NCBI RefSeq assembly: GCF_004339245.1
Contig: NZ_SMGG01000006.1
Coordinates: 186,001-250,000 of the forward strand
Length of the DNA stretch: 64,000 nt
Reading direction: 5' to 3'
Source of the DNA: Seleniivibrio woodruffii
GTDB taxonomy: Bacteria > Chrysiogenota > Deferribacteres > Deferribacterales > Geovibrionaceae
The position numbers were made by a program, and so were the translations under genes. This document shows positions 27,317 to 35,924 of this stretch, piece by piece. The notes under the pieces are model-generated. The model did not search any database. It was given only the letters and a program-made list of their open reading frames with translations, and was not told the DNA's origin. The stretch's first letter is position 1. Every line of letters starts with the position of its first letter.

Positions 27317-28681
27317 TTATTTCTGACGGTTTGACAGGAGGATACTGATCAGCTCCGCACGGGTTGCCACACCGAACTTTGAAAAGATATTCCGGACATG
27401 AGACTTCACCGTGCTCTCGCTTATGAAGAGGGAATCCGCAATGGCCTTGTTTGATTTTCCTGAGAGAATGAGAGGAAGCACCTCCTGCTCCCTTGCTGTG
27501 AGGGGTTCCGGAGGGGTTATCACAGGTGTTTCGTCTGCTGTTTCATCCATAAGATATGCGTGGTTTCTAAGCCTGCGAACAAGCACCGTGTTCACAAGAG
27601 GGAGCATTGCCAGAGTAACGCACACAACAGACAGGGCTATCACCGCCACCTCCGAATCGGGAAATTCCGCCGAGGTTATCGCCATCCCCGCCGCACCTCC
27701 TGTCAGAATGCCCAGAACGTTTGCGGACAGGTTTATCCCGAAAGTTTTCGCAGGGTTTTCAGTATGCTCCATCATCTCGCCTATGATGCTCCACCAGAAC
27801 AGATCGAATATGCCGCAGGCTCCCAGCATAAGAGTGTTCACCGCCAGATAGTCGGCAACTCCCCTGCCCAGAACCATAAACAGTATGAACGACAGAATTA
27901 TAAGCCCCATGCCGATATAGAGCACCACAAACCTTTTAACCCTGTCGGGCAGGTTGCGCATTATAAGCAGTGCACCGATGTAGGGAACCGACCAGTACCA
28001 GCTTGTAAGGGAGGAAAGATGCCCGAATGCGGGGTTCATCACCTGATACATAAGACCTGAGTTGATGGTGATTATGAAGACGAAAAGAAAAAGAACTACC
28101 ATAGGTTTTCTCGTATCCCACACAGGCGCAGGTCTTTTTTCAGAGAGAACCTGCTCAGCCGGAAGCCGCCTGATAAGCAGCATACCCGACCCCACAAAAA
28201 TCAGCGACAGAACCAGTCCGGCATAGTGTGAAACCTGGACGGCAGTGATATTTATTATTATCATCAGCAAATTTGAAAATATGAGCACATCTGCACATGT
28301 TTTTATGCGTCTGTTTGCAGGTGTGAACGCTTTAAGAAAATAGCCCCATGCGGCAACTGCACATCCGGAGGCGTATCCCCCTGCGGCCAGTGCGGCGATC
28401 CAGAGAAAATTCGGCGGAAAGAAAAAGGGAACGGTTATGATGAAACAGACGGCCATTCCCGCAAGAACGGTGCGCTTTGCCTGATTAAGACTGCGGACGA
28501 AAAAACCGCAGGAGACCAGTCCTGCGAAATGCGCAATTATTGCAATAATTACATACCGGCCTTCATATGCGCCGTGATATTCCATGACGCTGTAAAGCAC
28601 CCTCCCCTCAAAGAGAAAGGACAGCAGATATGAAAAAACAAGGGAAAAACCGGCCACAGAAACCACTCTGCTGTTGAACAT
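27317..28681 (-). CDS. membrane-embedded LuxR-type regulator (12-TM domain plus HTH)
   Basis: 454 residues. The first ~380 contain about twelve hydrophobic helices, in MFS-like order (for example AVLLAVL-type stretches at 10-30, 40-60, 75-90, 190-210 and so on). The C-terminal 65 residues are a LuxR/FixJ helix-turn-helix: LTAREQEVLPLILSG, KAIADSLFISESTVKSHV. A transporter-like sensor that tethers its own DNA-binding domain is a one-component design known chiefly from some Actinobacteria; the ligand is unknown. The HTH is cytoplasmic if the TM count is even. Likely targets are its own promoter and the lipoprotein gene downstream. Confidence 0.82.
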   Translation of the reverse strand: MFNSRVVSVAGFSLVFSYLLSFLFEGRVLYSVMEYHGAYEGRYVIIAIIAHFAGLVSCGFFVRSLNQAKRTVLAGMAVCFIITVPFFFPPNFLWIAALAAGGYASGCAVAAWGYFLKAFTPANRRIKTCADVLIFSNLLMIIINITAVQVSHYAGLVLSLIFVGSGMLLIRRLPAEQVLSEKRPAPVWDTRKPMVVLFLFVFIITINSGLMYQVMNPAFGHLSSLTSWYWSVPYIGALLIMRNLPDRVKRFVVLYIGMGLIILSFILFMVLGRGVADYLAVNTLMLGACGIFDLFWWSIIGEMMEHTENPAKTFGINLSANVLGILTGGAAGMAITSAEFPDSEVAVIALSVVCVTLAMLPLVNTVLVRRLRNHAYLMDETADETPVITPPEPLTAREQEVLPLILSGKSNKAIADSLFISESTVKSHVRNIFSKFGVATRAELISILLSNRQK

Positions 28682-28770
28682 TTAACCCTCTTTTCAGATT
28701 CGCAGAAATATACAACAGTAGTTTAGCGGCTATATGAACCTTAGTCAAAACAAAATGAAACCAGTGTTCG

Positions 28771-28816
28771 CAGTGACGTTATTTCAGTCACTCTGAGGTT
28801 TCAGCCGAAGAGTCTC
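28771..28816. repeat. family A repeat, half copy
   Basis: CGCAGTGACG, then GTCACTCTGAGG (28787) through GAAGAGTCTC. The matching right end is absent. It lies in the 181-base gap upstream of the LuxR gene, in which I see no other feature. Confidence 0.6.
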
Positions 28817-28862
28817 TGCATTTGAAACTTTCTCCAGAGTCTGCGAAGCATATAAGCCTCAA

Positions 28863-29351
28863 TTATTTATCTATGGCGACTTCGACTTCAACAGGTTTCA
28901 AAATTCTTATAACTTCGCTCACCGCAATATTCACCAGAAAGCCCCTCTTGCCGCCGTTTATAAATATTCTGGGCAGATCGGCTATGGTCTTTTCCATATA
29001 AACCTTCATCGCCCTTTTTGTGCCGAAGGGGGATGTTCCGCCCACCAGATATCCGGTGTGTCTGTTAGCCGTGTCAGGCTCGCAGGGTTTTAAGGTTTTA
29101 ACGTTTATATCTCTGGCAAGCTTCTTTAGGGATATCTCCTTGTCACCGTGCATAAGCACCACAATGGGGGTCTTGGTATCATCCTCAAGGATGATCGTCT
29201 TTATTACGGTGTGTATGTCCGCACCCAGAGACTCGCTTGAGTGTTTTGTGCCGCCTTTTTCAACATAGTCGTAAAGGTGCGGCTCAAACTCCGCCTTGTT
29301 GTCCCTCAGAACCCTTACGGCCTGTGTTACCGGATATTTCTCCTTAGACAT
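28863..29351 (-). CDS. ybaK: YbaK-type aminoacyl-tRNA deacylase
   Basis: 162 residues from the ATG at 29351. KYPVTQAVRVLRDNKAEF at the start, the conserved Lys in TIILEDD-type context, GTSPFGTKRAMKVYM and FINGGKRGFLVNI match the Cys-tRNA(Pro)/Cys-tRNA(Cys) deacylase family. It removes misattached Cys from tRNA. A GTG at 29393 would add 14 residues inside the upstream gene and is less likely by family length. It lies 2 bases after the flavin-protein gene. Confidence 0.88.
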   Translation of the reverse strand: MSKEKYPVTQAVRVLRDNKAEFEPHLYDYVEKGGTKHSSESLGADIHTVIKTIILEDDTKTPIVVLMHGDKEISLKKLARDINVKTLKPCEPDTANRHTGYLVGGTSPFGTKRAMKVYMEKTIADLPRIFINGGKRGFLVNIAVSEVIRILKPVEVEVAIDK

Positions 29352-29353
29352 GA

Positions 29354-29821
29354 TCAGAGCACCGAAGGCGCAGGGGATATTTTCCCTGAGCACTCTTTAA
29401 CAGTGAGTTTCAGAACACAGGTAACGTCCATCATCTCGTCGGGATAGCTGTTGTCGAACTTGCCGTAATGCTCCATCAGAACGTTGAGTGCGGCTCTTTT
29501 TCCTTCAGCGTCGGTCACAAACTCCACATTTCCTGAGCCGGAAACGCTCTCGAAGTTAAATGTCCAGCCGCAGGATGTATCCTTTTTTATCAGCTCACAG
29601 GAGGGAACAATGCTGAACGCCGCTTCGGCATTCTTTTTAAGCATATCAAGCTTACGGCCTTCGTTTGCGCAGTGCATGTATATCACTCCGTCCCTGTAGC
29701 CGTAGCTCATGGGCACAACATAGGGAATGTTTCCGTCGGCCAGTGCCAGATAGAGCACCTTGCCGCTTCTGAGCATCATTTCCGTCTGTTCTGCGCTTGC
29801 ACGCTTCTTACTTCTTCTCAT
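29354..29821 (-). CDS. pyridoxamine 5'-phosphate oxidase-fold flavoprotein (NimA-like)
   Basis: 155 residues. Split-barrel flavin fold: LYLALADGNIPYVVPMSYGY, IYMHCANEGRKLDML and FESVSGSGNVEFV. Related proteins include NimA, which reduces 5-nitroimidazoles, and many unassigned FMN or heme-binding reductases. Overlaps the EVE gene by 14 bases in a three-gene minus operon. Confidence 0.82.
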   Translation of the reverse strand: MRRSKKRASAEQTEMMLRSGKVLYLALADGNIPYVVPMSYGYRDGVIYMHCANEGRKLDMLKKNAEAAFSIVPSCELIKKDTSCGWTFNFESVSGSGNVEFVTDAEGKRAALNVLMEHYGKFDNSYPDEMMDVTCVLKLTVKECSGKISPAPSVL

Positions 29822-30284
29822 CGTAACCTGCCATTCTGAGTATTGTTTTATATTCGTTCTCCGAAACGGGCTGAACGGAGAGCCTTGAGCCCTTCCGCAC
29901 CAGTTCCATGCCGGACAGTCTGTCGTCCGCTTTTATCTCTTTCAGGGTCACGACCCTGTCGAACTTGTCCACCAGTTTAACATCCACCATCATCCAGACG
30001 GGCTTTTCCGGAACGGATTTCGGGTCGTAGTGCTTCTCGGCGGGGTTGAACGCCGTATAGTCCGCATAGGCTTCGCAGGCTATCTCCGCCAGTCCCGCAA
30101 CGCCCGGCTCCTCGCAGTTTGAGTGATAAAAAAGCACCCTGTCGCCCGCCTTCATATCATCCCGCATAAAGTTGCGTGCCTGATAGTTTCTCACGCCGTC
30201 CCATGGAGTTGTGCTGTCGGGTCTTTCCGCCAGATCGTCAACGGAGAAACAGCCGGGTTCGGATTTCATAAGCCAGTAGCGCAT
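29808..30284 (-). CDS. EVE-domain protein (modified-base reader fold)
   Basis: 158 residues. YWLMKSEPGCFSVDDL and WDGVRNYQARNFM are the EVE/thymocyte nuclear protein 1 signature; the PUA-like fold has an aromatic cage for modified bases. GDRVLFYHSN and VRKGSRLSVQPV follow. Bacterial EVE proteins are suspected to bind methylated or otherwise modified DNA or RNA. No restriction or modification genes are adjacent. Confidence 0.88.
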   Translation of the reverse strand: MRYWLMKSEPGCFSVDDLAERPDSTTPWDGVRNYQARNFMRDDMKAGDRVLFYHSNCEEPGVAGLAEIACEAYADYTAFNPAEKHYDPKSVPEKPVWMMVDVKLVDKFDRVVTLKEIKADDRLSGMELVRKGSRLSVQPVSENEYKTILRMAGYDEKK

Positions 30285-30360
30285 GTCAGCCTCACATTTA
30301 TCTGGATTTTTGCTTCCGTTCGGAATATATTCCGCCTTTATACATCAAAAAGAGGAAAAA

Positions 30361-30999
30361 ATGAACGACAGAAGTCTTGCCATCTTAACGGCAGTATTCA
30401 TTTCTTCGCTGACCATAGCCTCCGTGCTTGCCAGCAAGATCATTACAATTGCGGGAGTGGTTGTCCCTGCGGGCATCCTTGCATATTCGGTCACATTCGT
30501 AATCTCCGATACCATTACGGAGATATGGGGCAGAAAAACGGCTAATAACGTTGTTATCGGCGGTTTTTTCAGCCTTGTCATTGTTGCTGTTCTCATCCAG
30601 ATATCAATAGCTCTGCCCTCGGCACCCTTCTGGCAGAATCAGGACGCATATTCGTCAGTTCTTTCCACATCCGCCAGAATAATTTTCGCATCTCTGGTGG
30701 CATATCTCATCAGCCAGTATAATGACGTGTGGCTGTTCCATCTGATAAAAACGAAAACAGGCCAGAAACACCTCTGGCTGCGCAATAACCTTTCCACAGC
30801 CATGTCGCAGCTTCTGGATTCGGTTATCTTCATATTAATAGCTTTCTACGGAACAATGCCCGTTGTGCCGCTTATTCTCGGCCAATGGCTCATCAAACTG
30901 GTGATAGCGCTTGTCGACACACCGATAGTCTACCTTATGGTGCACCTTCTGCGCCACAAAAGACAGCCCGAAGCATCTGCTCAGGCTGAAACGGTATAA
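30361..30999 (+). CDS. yhhQ: queuosine precursor transporter (YhhQ family)
   Basis: 212 residues with six helices from the ATG at 30361 (AGAGG upstream). ASKIITIAGVVVPAGIL and the charged FVISDTITEIWG are family markers. YhhQ imports preQ0/preQ1 or related bases across the inner membrane. With tgt and queA at 14.4-16.8 kb, it gives the organism a salvage route to queuosine tRNA. I see no preQ1 riboswitch in the short upstream gap. Confidence 0.88.
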   Translation: MNDRSLAILTAVFISSLTIASVLASKIITIAGVVVPAGILAYSVTFVISDTITEIWGRKTANNVVIGGFFSLVIVAVLIQISIALPSAPFWQNQDAYSSVLSTSARIIFASLVAYLISQYNDVWLFHLIKTKTGQKHLWLRNNLSTAMSQLLDSVIFILIAFYGTMPVVPLILGQWLIKLVIALVDTPIVYLMVHLLRHKRQPEASAQAETV

Positions 31000-31002
31000 A
31001 CA

Positions 31003-31033
31003 AAAAAAGGCGGCCTTCAGGCCGCCTTATTAT
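31003..31033 (+). terminator. terminator after yhhQ
   Basis: Nine-base perfect arms AAGGCGGCC and GGCCGCCTT with TTCA loop, then ATTATTATC; the reverse strand ends in TTTTTTT, so it may serve both directions. Confidence 0.75.
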
Positions 31034-31034
31034 T

Positions 31035-31066
31035 ATCATCCTGAGGCAAAAGCCGAAGGATCTCTC
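31035..31066. repeat. family A repeat, half copy
   Basis: TATCATCCTGAGG through GAAGGATCTC, directly abutting the stop codon (31067) of the ABC ATPase gene. Confidence 0.6.
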
Positions 31067-31864
31067 TCAGACTCCCAGAAGGAGCTTATCGTCGTCGATT
31101 CCGCTTCCCTTCACCTGCTCGAACATCTGCAACAGGTCTTTAACCGTCAGCCCCTTCTTGTCAGCACCCTTAACATCCACAACAATCTCGCCGCCGTGCA
31201 TCATTATGATGCGTGAGCCGAACTCGATTGCCTGTTTCATGTTGTGGGTAACCATCAGACAGGTAAGGTTCATTTCATCCGCCAGACGCTTGGTCAGGTT
31301 CATGACCAGTTCGGCTGTCTTCGGGTCAAGCGCCGCAGTGTGCTCGTCCAGAAGCAGAATCTCCGGATTCGCCATTACAGCCATCAGCAGGGTGAGGCAC
31401 TGTCTCTGTCCGCCGGAGAGAAGACCTGCGTTGGTCTTGAGCCTGTTTTCAAGCCCCAGCCCCAGATCCGCCAGTTTCTCTGCGAAATAATGCCTGTTCT
31501 TTCTGTTGACCCCTTTGGCAAACCACCTGCCCTGTCCTCTTTTATGGGCAATGGCCATGTTCTCCTCAATGGTGAGGGATTTTGCAGTGCCGCTCAGCGG
31601 ATCCTGAAAAACGGAACCGATGAACTTTGCTCTTTTATAATCAGGCATCTTTGTGATGTCCCTGCCGTTTACGACAACGTTTCCGCCATCGGGGGTAAGT
31701 ATTCCTGCGATAAGGTTGAGCATGGTTGATTTTCCCGCACCGTTGCTGCCGATGACGGTCACGAACTCACCTTTTTCTATGTTGAGACTAAGGTCGCCGA
31801 TGGCGACGTTCTCGTTAACTGTTCCTGCGTTGAAAACCTTGCGCACGTTCATAAGATCGATCAT
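31067..31864 (-). CDS. ABC importer ATPase subunit
   Basis: 265 residues. Walker A GSNGAGKST, signature LSGGQRQ, Walker B ILLLDEHTAALD and switch His in VTHN. The ATG overlaps the permease stop (ATGA). With the LivH-like permease and PF04392-type binding protein it forms an importer of the class that includes tryptophan/tyrosine uptake systems; the substrate here is not evident from sequence. Confidence 0.9.
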   Translation of the reverse strand: MIDLMNVRKVFNAGTVNENVAIGDLSLNIEKGEFVTVIGSNGAGKSTMLNLIAGILTPDGGNVVVNGRDITKMPDYKRAKFIGSVFQDPLSGTAKSLTIEENMAIAHKRGQGRWFAKGVNRKNRHYFAEKLADLGLGLENRLKTNAGLLSGGQRQCLTLLMAVMANPEILLLDEHTAALDPKTAELVMNLTKRLADEMNLTCLMVTHNMKQAIEFGSRIIMMHGGEIVVDVKGADKKGLTVKDLLQMFEQVKGSGIDDDKLLLGV

Positions 31865-32751
31865 TTGGCCACCCCTATGTTCTTGCGAAGTTTGGGGAAT
31901 GTCAGAGCCAGAACCACTATCACCGCTGTGATGAGGTTAAGGTCGCCGGGGGAGAACCGGAACTCGCCTATCTGGAACGACAGGGCATAGGCTATCGCCA
32001 TGCGGTACAGCATGGAGCCTAAAATTACTCCGACAACCGCACGCAGAACGCTCCGGCTGGAGAGCAGAGCTTCGCCCACTATTACCGATGCCAGACCCGC
32101 AACCACGGTTCCTATTCCCATGTTAACGTCCGCAAAACCCAGAAACTGGGCCGCCAAAGCTCCGCAGAGAGCAACAAGACCGTTGCTGAAGGATACTCCG
32201 ATGAATATCATTCTGTCTGTGCTTATCCCCTGCGCACGAACCATCTTCATGTTGTCGCCTGTGGCTCTGAGCGCAAGCCCCATGTCTGTGTGAAAAAACC
32301 AGATGAGAAACAGCGCCGCCAGAAAAGCCGCCGCCGCAAACACCAGTATTCCAGCCGTCTGAGGCGAAAAACCCATGTTTTCGATGGGCGTGAAGATAGT
32401 GTCATAACCCAGAAGGGGCATGTTCGGCATCCCCATTATCCTCAGGATAATGGAATATGACGCTATCATGGTCAGGATCCCCGCCAGCAGGTTCAGAATC
32501 TTAAGCCTTGTGTTCAGAAACGCAGTGACAAATCCGGCGCACGCACCAGCAAGCCCCGCCGCAGCGACGGCATACCACGGGTTAACGCCCTTTGTTATCA
32601 GAACTGCGCACACAGCAGCGCCCAGAGGAAACGAACCGTCCACCGAAAGATCGGGGAAATCCAGTGCTCTGAATGTAAGAAAAACACCGAGAGCCATCAG
32701 GCTGAACACAAGCCCGTGCTCGATGGCTCCCAAAAATGCATATTGTGTCAT
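31861..32751 (-). CDS. ABC importer permease (LivH/branched-chain class)
   Basis: 296 residues with about eight or nine helices. LTFRALDFPDLSVDGSFPLGA and GISTDRMIFIGVSFSNGLVALCGA are typical of this permease class. The start overlaps the binding-protein stop (TAATG). Single permease gene, so it probably homodimerises. Confidence 0.9.
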   Translation of the reverse strand: MTQYAFLGAIEHGLVFSLMALGVFLTFRALDFPDLSVDGSFPLGAAVCAVLITKGVNPWYAVAAAGLAGACAGFVTAFLNTRLKILNLLAGILTMIASYSIILRIMGMPNMPLLGYDTIFTPIENMGFSPQTAGILVFAAAAFLAALFLIWFFHTDMGLALRATGDNMKMVRAQGISTDRMIFIGVSFSNGLVALCGALAAQFLGFADVNMGIGTVVAGLASVIVGEALLSSRSVLRAVVGVILGSMLYRMAIAYALSFQIGEFRFSPGDLNLITAVIVVLALTFPKLRKNIGVAK

Positions 32752-33716
32752 TATTTTATAACTTCATCCGCTTTTTTGAGCAGCGCCGAAGGGATCTTTG
32801 CCCCTATCTTTGCGGCTGCTTTCTCGTTTATAACCAGTTCCAGATCTTTCTGGAACTCAACAGGGGTAACGGCGGGTTTAGCACCTTTCAGCACTCTGCA
32901 CACCATGTTTCCTGTCTGGAGTCCGTGTTTGTAATAGTCGAACCCGTATGCCGCCAGTGCGCCCCTTTTAACGGAGTCGGTGTCGGACATTACAACGGGA
33001 ATCTTGTTGGCTTCGGCAACCTTAAGCACGGATTCCATAGCGGAAACCACTGTGTTGTCGGTTGTTATGAATATTGCGCCGACCAGACCCACAAGTCCGT
33101 TTGCGGCGGCGGAGATATCCGCTGTGCTGGCTATGGCACGCTCAACCAGCTTAACCTTTCTGGCGGCGGCAGCCTTTCTGGTCAGCTCAAGCTGGGAGCG
33201 GCTGTTCTGCTCGCCTGCGTTATAGATTATACCCACTGCCTTGGGCTTGTAGCCAAGGTCGAAGATAAGCTGAAACTGTGTGTCAATGGGGAGCATATCG
33301 CTGACACCCGTGATGTTTCCGCCGGGCTTTTTGATATCCTTAACCAGTTTTGCACCCACAGGGTCTGTGACCGCTGAGAAGATGACGGGAGTTTTGGGTG
33401 ATGATTTAGTGAAAGTGCTTGCCAGAGCAAGAGCTGTGGGGGTTGCGATTCCAACCACCAGATCCTTTTTGTCGCCCACAAACTTGTCGGCTATCTGTCC
33501 CGCAGTGACCATGTTTCCGTTGGCAAGCTGAACGTCGAAGACAACGTCTTTTCCGTTCTTCATGCCGCATTTTTCAACAGCGTCGATTATCCCCTTCTGA
33601 ACCGCATCCAGTGCAGGGTGCGCAACTATCTGGGAAATACCCACCTTTTTCGGCGCATCGGCCGCAAAAGCGGAAAAACATGCAAATGTAAGCAAAACTG
33701 CCATTATTTTTTTCAT
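32751..33716 (-). CDS. ABC importer substrate-binding protein (PF04392 type)
   Basis: 321 residues from the ATG at 33716 (AGGTG seven bases upstream). Signal peptide MKKIMAVLLTFACFSAFA, then KVGISQIVAHPALDAVQKG and the two-lobed fold with GIATPTALAL and IFSAVTDPVGAKLV. Orthologues bind aromatic amino acids or other small ligands. First gene of the operon and the promoter is visible upstream. Confidence 0.9.
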   Translation of the reverse strand: MKKIMAVLLTFACFSAFAADAPKKVGISQIVAHPALDAVQKGIIDAVEKCGMKNGKDVVFDVQLANGNMVTAGQIADKFVGDKKDLVVGIATPTALALASTFTKSSPKTPVIFSAVTDPVGAKLVKDIKKPGGNITGVSDMLPIDTQFQLIFDLGYKPKAVGIIYNAGEQNSRSQLELTRKAAAARKVKLVERAIASTADISAAANGLVGLVGAIFITTDNTVVSAMESVLKVAEANKIPVVMSDTDSVKRGALAAYGFDYYKHGLQTGNMVCRVLKGAKPAVTPVEFQKDLELVINEKAAAKIGAKIPSALLKKADEVIK

Positions 33717-33748
33717 ATTTATCACCTTTTAAACATTTGGAGATAACG

Positions 33749-33776
33749 ATTGTAAACTCTTGGGCATAAATTTCAA
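33749..33776 (-). promoter_or_regulatory. sigma-70 promoter of the ABC importer operon
   Basis: On the minus strand TTGAAA (33776-33771), 16-base spacer, TACAAT (33754-33749), followed by a ~25-base leader with AGGTG before the ATG at 33716. Confidence 0.65.
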
Positions 33777-33812
33777 GTGTTATGTCGGAATGCCCGAAAA
33801 GTAGCTTCTCAT

Positions 33813-33826
33813 TGTACAAATGTACA
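33813..33826. promoter_or_regulatory. TGTACA-AA-TGTACA palindrome
   Basis: A near-perfect inverted and direct repeat of TGTACA, 37 bases upstream of the importer -35 and 120 bases before the quinone oxidoreductase ATG. It is faintly like a TyrR-type half-site pair, which would suit an aromatic amino-acid importer, but this is inference. Confidence 0.4.
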
Positions 33827-33946
33827 TTTTAGCTAAACAGCGGGCACTCTTTTTTCGTATTTTCAAATCTGAGTTTTTGTGCAAAACTATTAAAATAAAT
33901 GGGATGATTTACTAATTGTTTAAATATATTATTGGAGGTTCAGTTT

Positions 33947-34939
33947 ATGAAGGCAGTTCTGCTCAAAGAGTTCGGCCCCGCAGAGAACATGTATGTGGGC
34001 GAAGCCGAAAAACCCGTTCCGGCGGCAGATCAGGTTCTGATAAAGGTTGCGGCTTCGTCAATCAACAGACCCGATCTGGTTCAGAGAGAAGGGAAGTATC
34101 CGCCCCCTCCCGGTGATTCCGAAATACTGGGACTTGAGGTTGCGGGAATAATCGAAGAACTGGGCAGCGAAGTGACCGGATGGAAGGTCGGCGACAGGGT
34201 CATGACCCTTGTTGGCGGCGGCGGATATGCCGAATATGCGGTGGCATACGGATGTCATCTTATGGCTATTCCCGAATCCATGTCTTTCGAAGAGGCGGCG
34301 TGCGTGTGCGAATCATACATAACGGCCTTCTCTAACGTCTTCATGATAGGCGGATTTAAAAACGGCGAAACGGCCATCTTCCACGGCGGAGGCGGCGGGG
34401 TTAACACTGCGGCCATCCAGCTGACGAACGCTCTGGCTCCCGACAGCAAATACATCATAACTGCGGCTCCCTCAAAGATTGAGGATGTGAAAAAGCTGGG
34501 TGCGGCTCTGGTAATAGACTACACCACAACTCCGGATTTCTCCGAAGCCGTTAAAGAATTTACGAAAAAGAAGGGCGTGGACGTGATCCTAGACCATGTG
34601 GGCGCAAAATATCTCAAGCCCAACATGGACTCTCTGGGCTATGCGGGCAGACTGGTGATAATCGGCGTTATCAGCGGAATCAAGGCCGAGCTTAACCTTG
34701 CGCTGATGATGGTTAAACGTCAGCAGATAATCGGCTCGGTGCTCAGAAGCAGACCTGTGCCCATGAAGGGCGAGATAGTGGCCGAGTTTACAAAGACGGC
34801 ACTGCCCAAATTCGCCGACAGAAGCATAGTACCCATCGTTTCAGCGGTCTTCCCCATCGAGCAGGTGGTAGAGGCGCACAAAATGATGGAAGCCGATGCC
34901 CATTTCGGCAAGATAGTGCTTAAGATTCAGGATATATAA
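33947..34939 (+). CDS. NAD(P)H:quinone oxidoreductase, zinc-free MDR family
   Basis: 330 residues from the ATG at 33947 (GGAGG seven bases upstream). MKAVLLKEFG, SSINRPDLVQREGKYPPPPG, GLEVAGIIEELG and GDRVMTLV are typical of quinone oxidoreductase/zeta-crystallin-like enzymes (also PIG3). The nucleotide motif is HGGGGGVNTAAIQ. No zinc-ligand Cys are at the usual places. It probably reduces quinones or enones with NADPH. Monocistronic or with phzF; between them is a ten-base-arm hairpin (GGCAGGCGTG/CACGCCTGCC) with no U-tract. Confidence 0.88.
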   Translation: MKAVLLKEFGPAENMYVGEAEKPVPAADQVLIKVAASSINRPDLVQREGKYPPPPGDSEILGLEVAGIIEELGSEVTGWKVGDRVMTLVGGGGYAEYAVAYGCHLMAIPESMSFEEAACVCESYITAFSNVFMIGGFKNGETAIFHGGGGGVNTAAIQLTNALAPDSKYIITAAPSKIEDVKKLGAALVIDYTTTPDFSEAVKEFTKKKGVDVILDHVGAKYLKPNMDSLGYAGRLVIIGVISGIKAELNLALMMVKRQQIIGSVLRSRPVPMKGEIVAEFTKTALPKFADRSIVPIVSAVFPIEQVVEAHKMMEADAHFGKIVLKIQDI

Positions 34940-35006
34940 ACACTACGGCAGGCGTGGAGCCATGAACTTCACGCCTGCCCGCTAAATAACGGAAAGAGGT
35001 ATTTTC

Positions 35007-35792
35007 ATGACGGATATCAGGTTTTATCAGGTTGACGCATTCACAGGCAATGTTTTCGGAGGCAACCCCGCAGGCGTTTGTCCGCTGGCAGAGGAACTGC
35101 CCGACGAGCTGATGCAGAAGATAGCCGCAGAGAACAACCTTTCCGAAACAGCTTTCATCTTCTCCCGTGAGGGAAGGCTCCACATCCGCTGGTTCACCCC
35201 CGAAACCGAGGTCGACCTCTGCGGACACGCAACCCTCGCCTCCGCCCACGTCATGTTCCACCACGAGGGCTTCACAGGGCAGATTCTGGAGTTCCAGTCG
35301 AAAAGCGGCGCTTTGAGAGTTAAGAACAAAGGGGATATTCTGGAACTGGATTTTCCCGTGGCAAAATATGAAAAATGCGAGGAGCCTGCGGGGCTGGCCG
35401 AAGCTCTTGGCTGTAAACCTGCCGAAGTTTACGCATCCGCAGACTACTTGGCAGTGTTTGAAAGCGATCAGGACATCATAAATATGAAGCCCGATTTCCG
35501 TGCACTGAAAAACATTCCCCTGCGAGGCGTGATAGTCACCGCCAAAGGATCGAACTGTGACTTTGTCAGCAGATTTTTCGGTCCCAACGTCGGCATCGAC
35601 GAAGATCCGGTGACAGGTTCCGCCCACACACTTCTCACACCCTACTGGACAGAGAGACTGAACAAAAAACTCCTCACCGCCAGACAGGTCTCCAAAAGGG
35701 GCGGACTGCTTTTCTGCACACTGGACTACGACAGAGTGCTCATCGCAGGACGCTGTGCGGACTATCTTAAAGGAACAATAAGCATCGGCTGA
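35007..35792 (+). CDS. PhzF-family isomerase
   Basis: 261 residues. The two-barrel PhzF fold shows at FYQVDAFTGNVFGGNPAGV, LSETAF with the catalytic Glu (about residue 45), WFTPETEVDLCGHAT and DPVTGSAHT. PhzF proper isomerises a phenazine precursor; most relatives, like this one with no phenazine genes near, have unknown substrates. AGAGG before the ATG. Confidence 0.88.
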   Translation: MTDIRFYQVDAFTGNVFGGNPAGVCPLAEELPDELMQKIAAENNLSETAFIFSREGRLHIRWFTPETEVDLCGHATLASAHVMFHHEGFTGQILEFQSKSGALRVKNKGDILELDFPVAKYEKCEEPAGLAEALGCKPAEVYASADYLAVFESDQDIINMKPDFRALKNIPLRGVIVTAKGSNCDFVSRFFGPNVGIDEDPVTGSAHTLLTPYWTERLNKKLLTARQVSKRGGLLFCTLDYDRVLIAGRCADYLKGTISIG

Positions 35793-35924
35793 AAATTTCC
35801 TGACAAATTAAGATAAAAACCGTGATTTTTACCGAAAAGCGGACTTTTGGCTATTTATTTCCATTTTAATATATTGTATCATATGGTTGGTTAACAACGC
35901 TTGTGCATATGGAGCATTACAACT

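Noticed and set aside
30285-30360. preQ1 riboswitch before yhhQ
   Set aside because: Too short and without the C-rich and A-rich core; only a ribosome site is visible.
34955-34989. Terminator between the quinone oxidoreductase and phzF
   Set aside because: The ten-base-arm hairpin has no T-run, so it may be only a processing or pausing structure.
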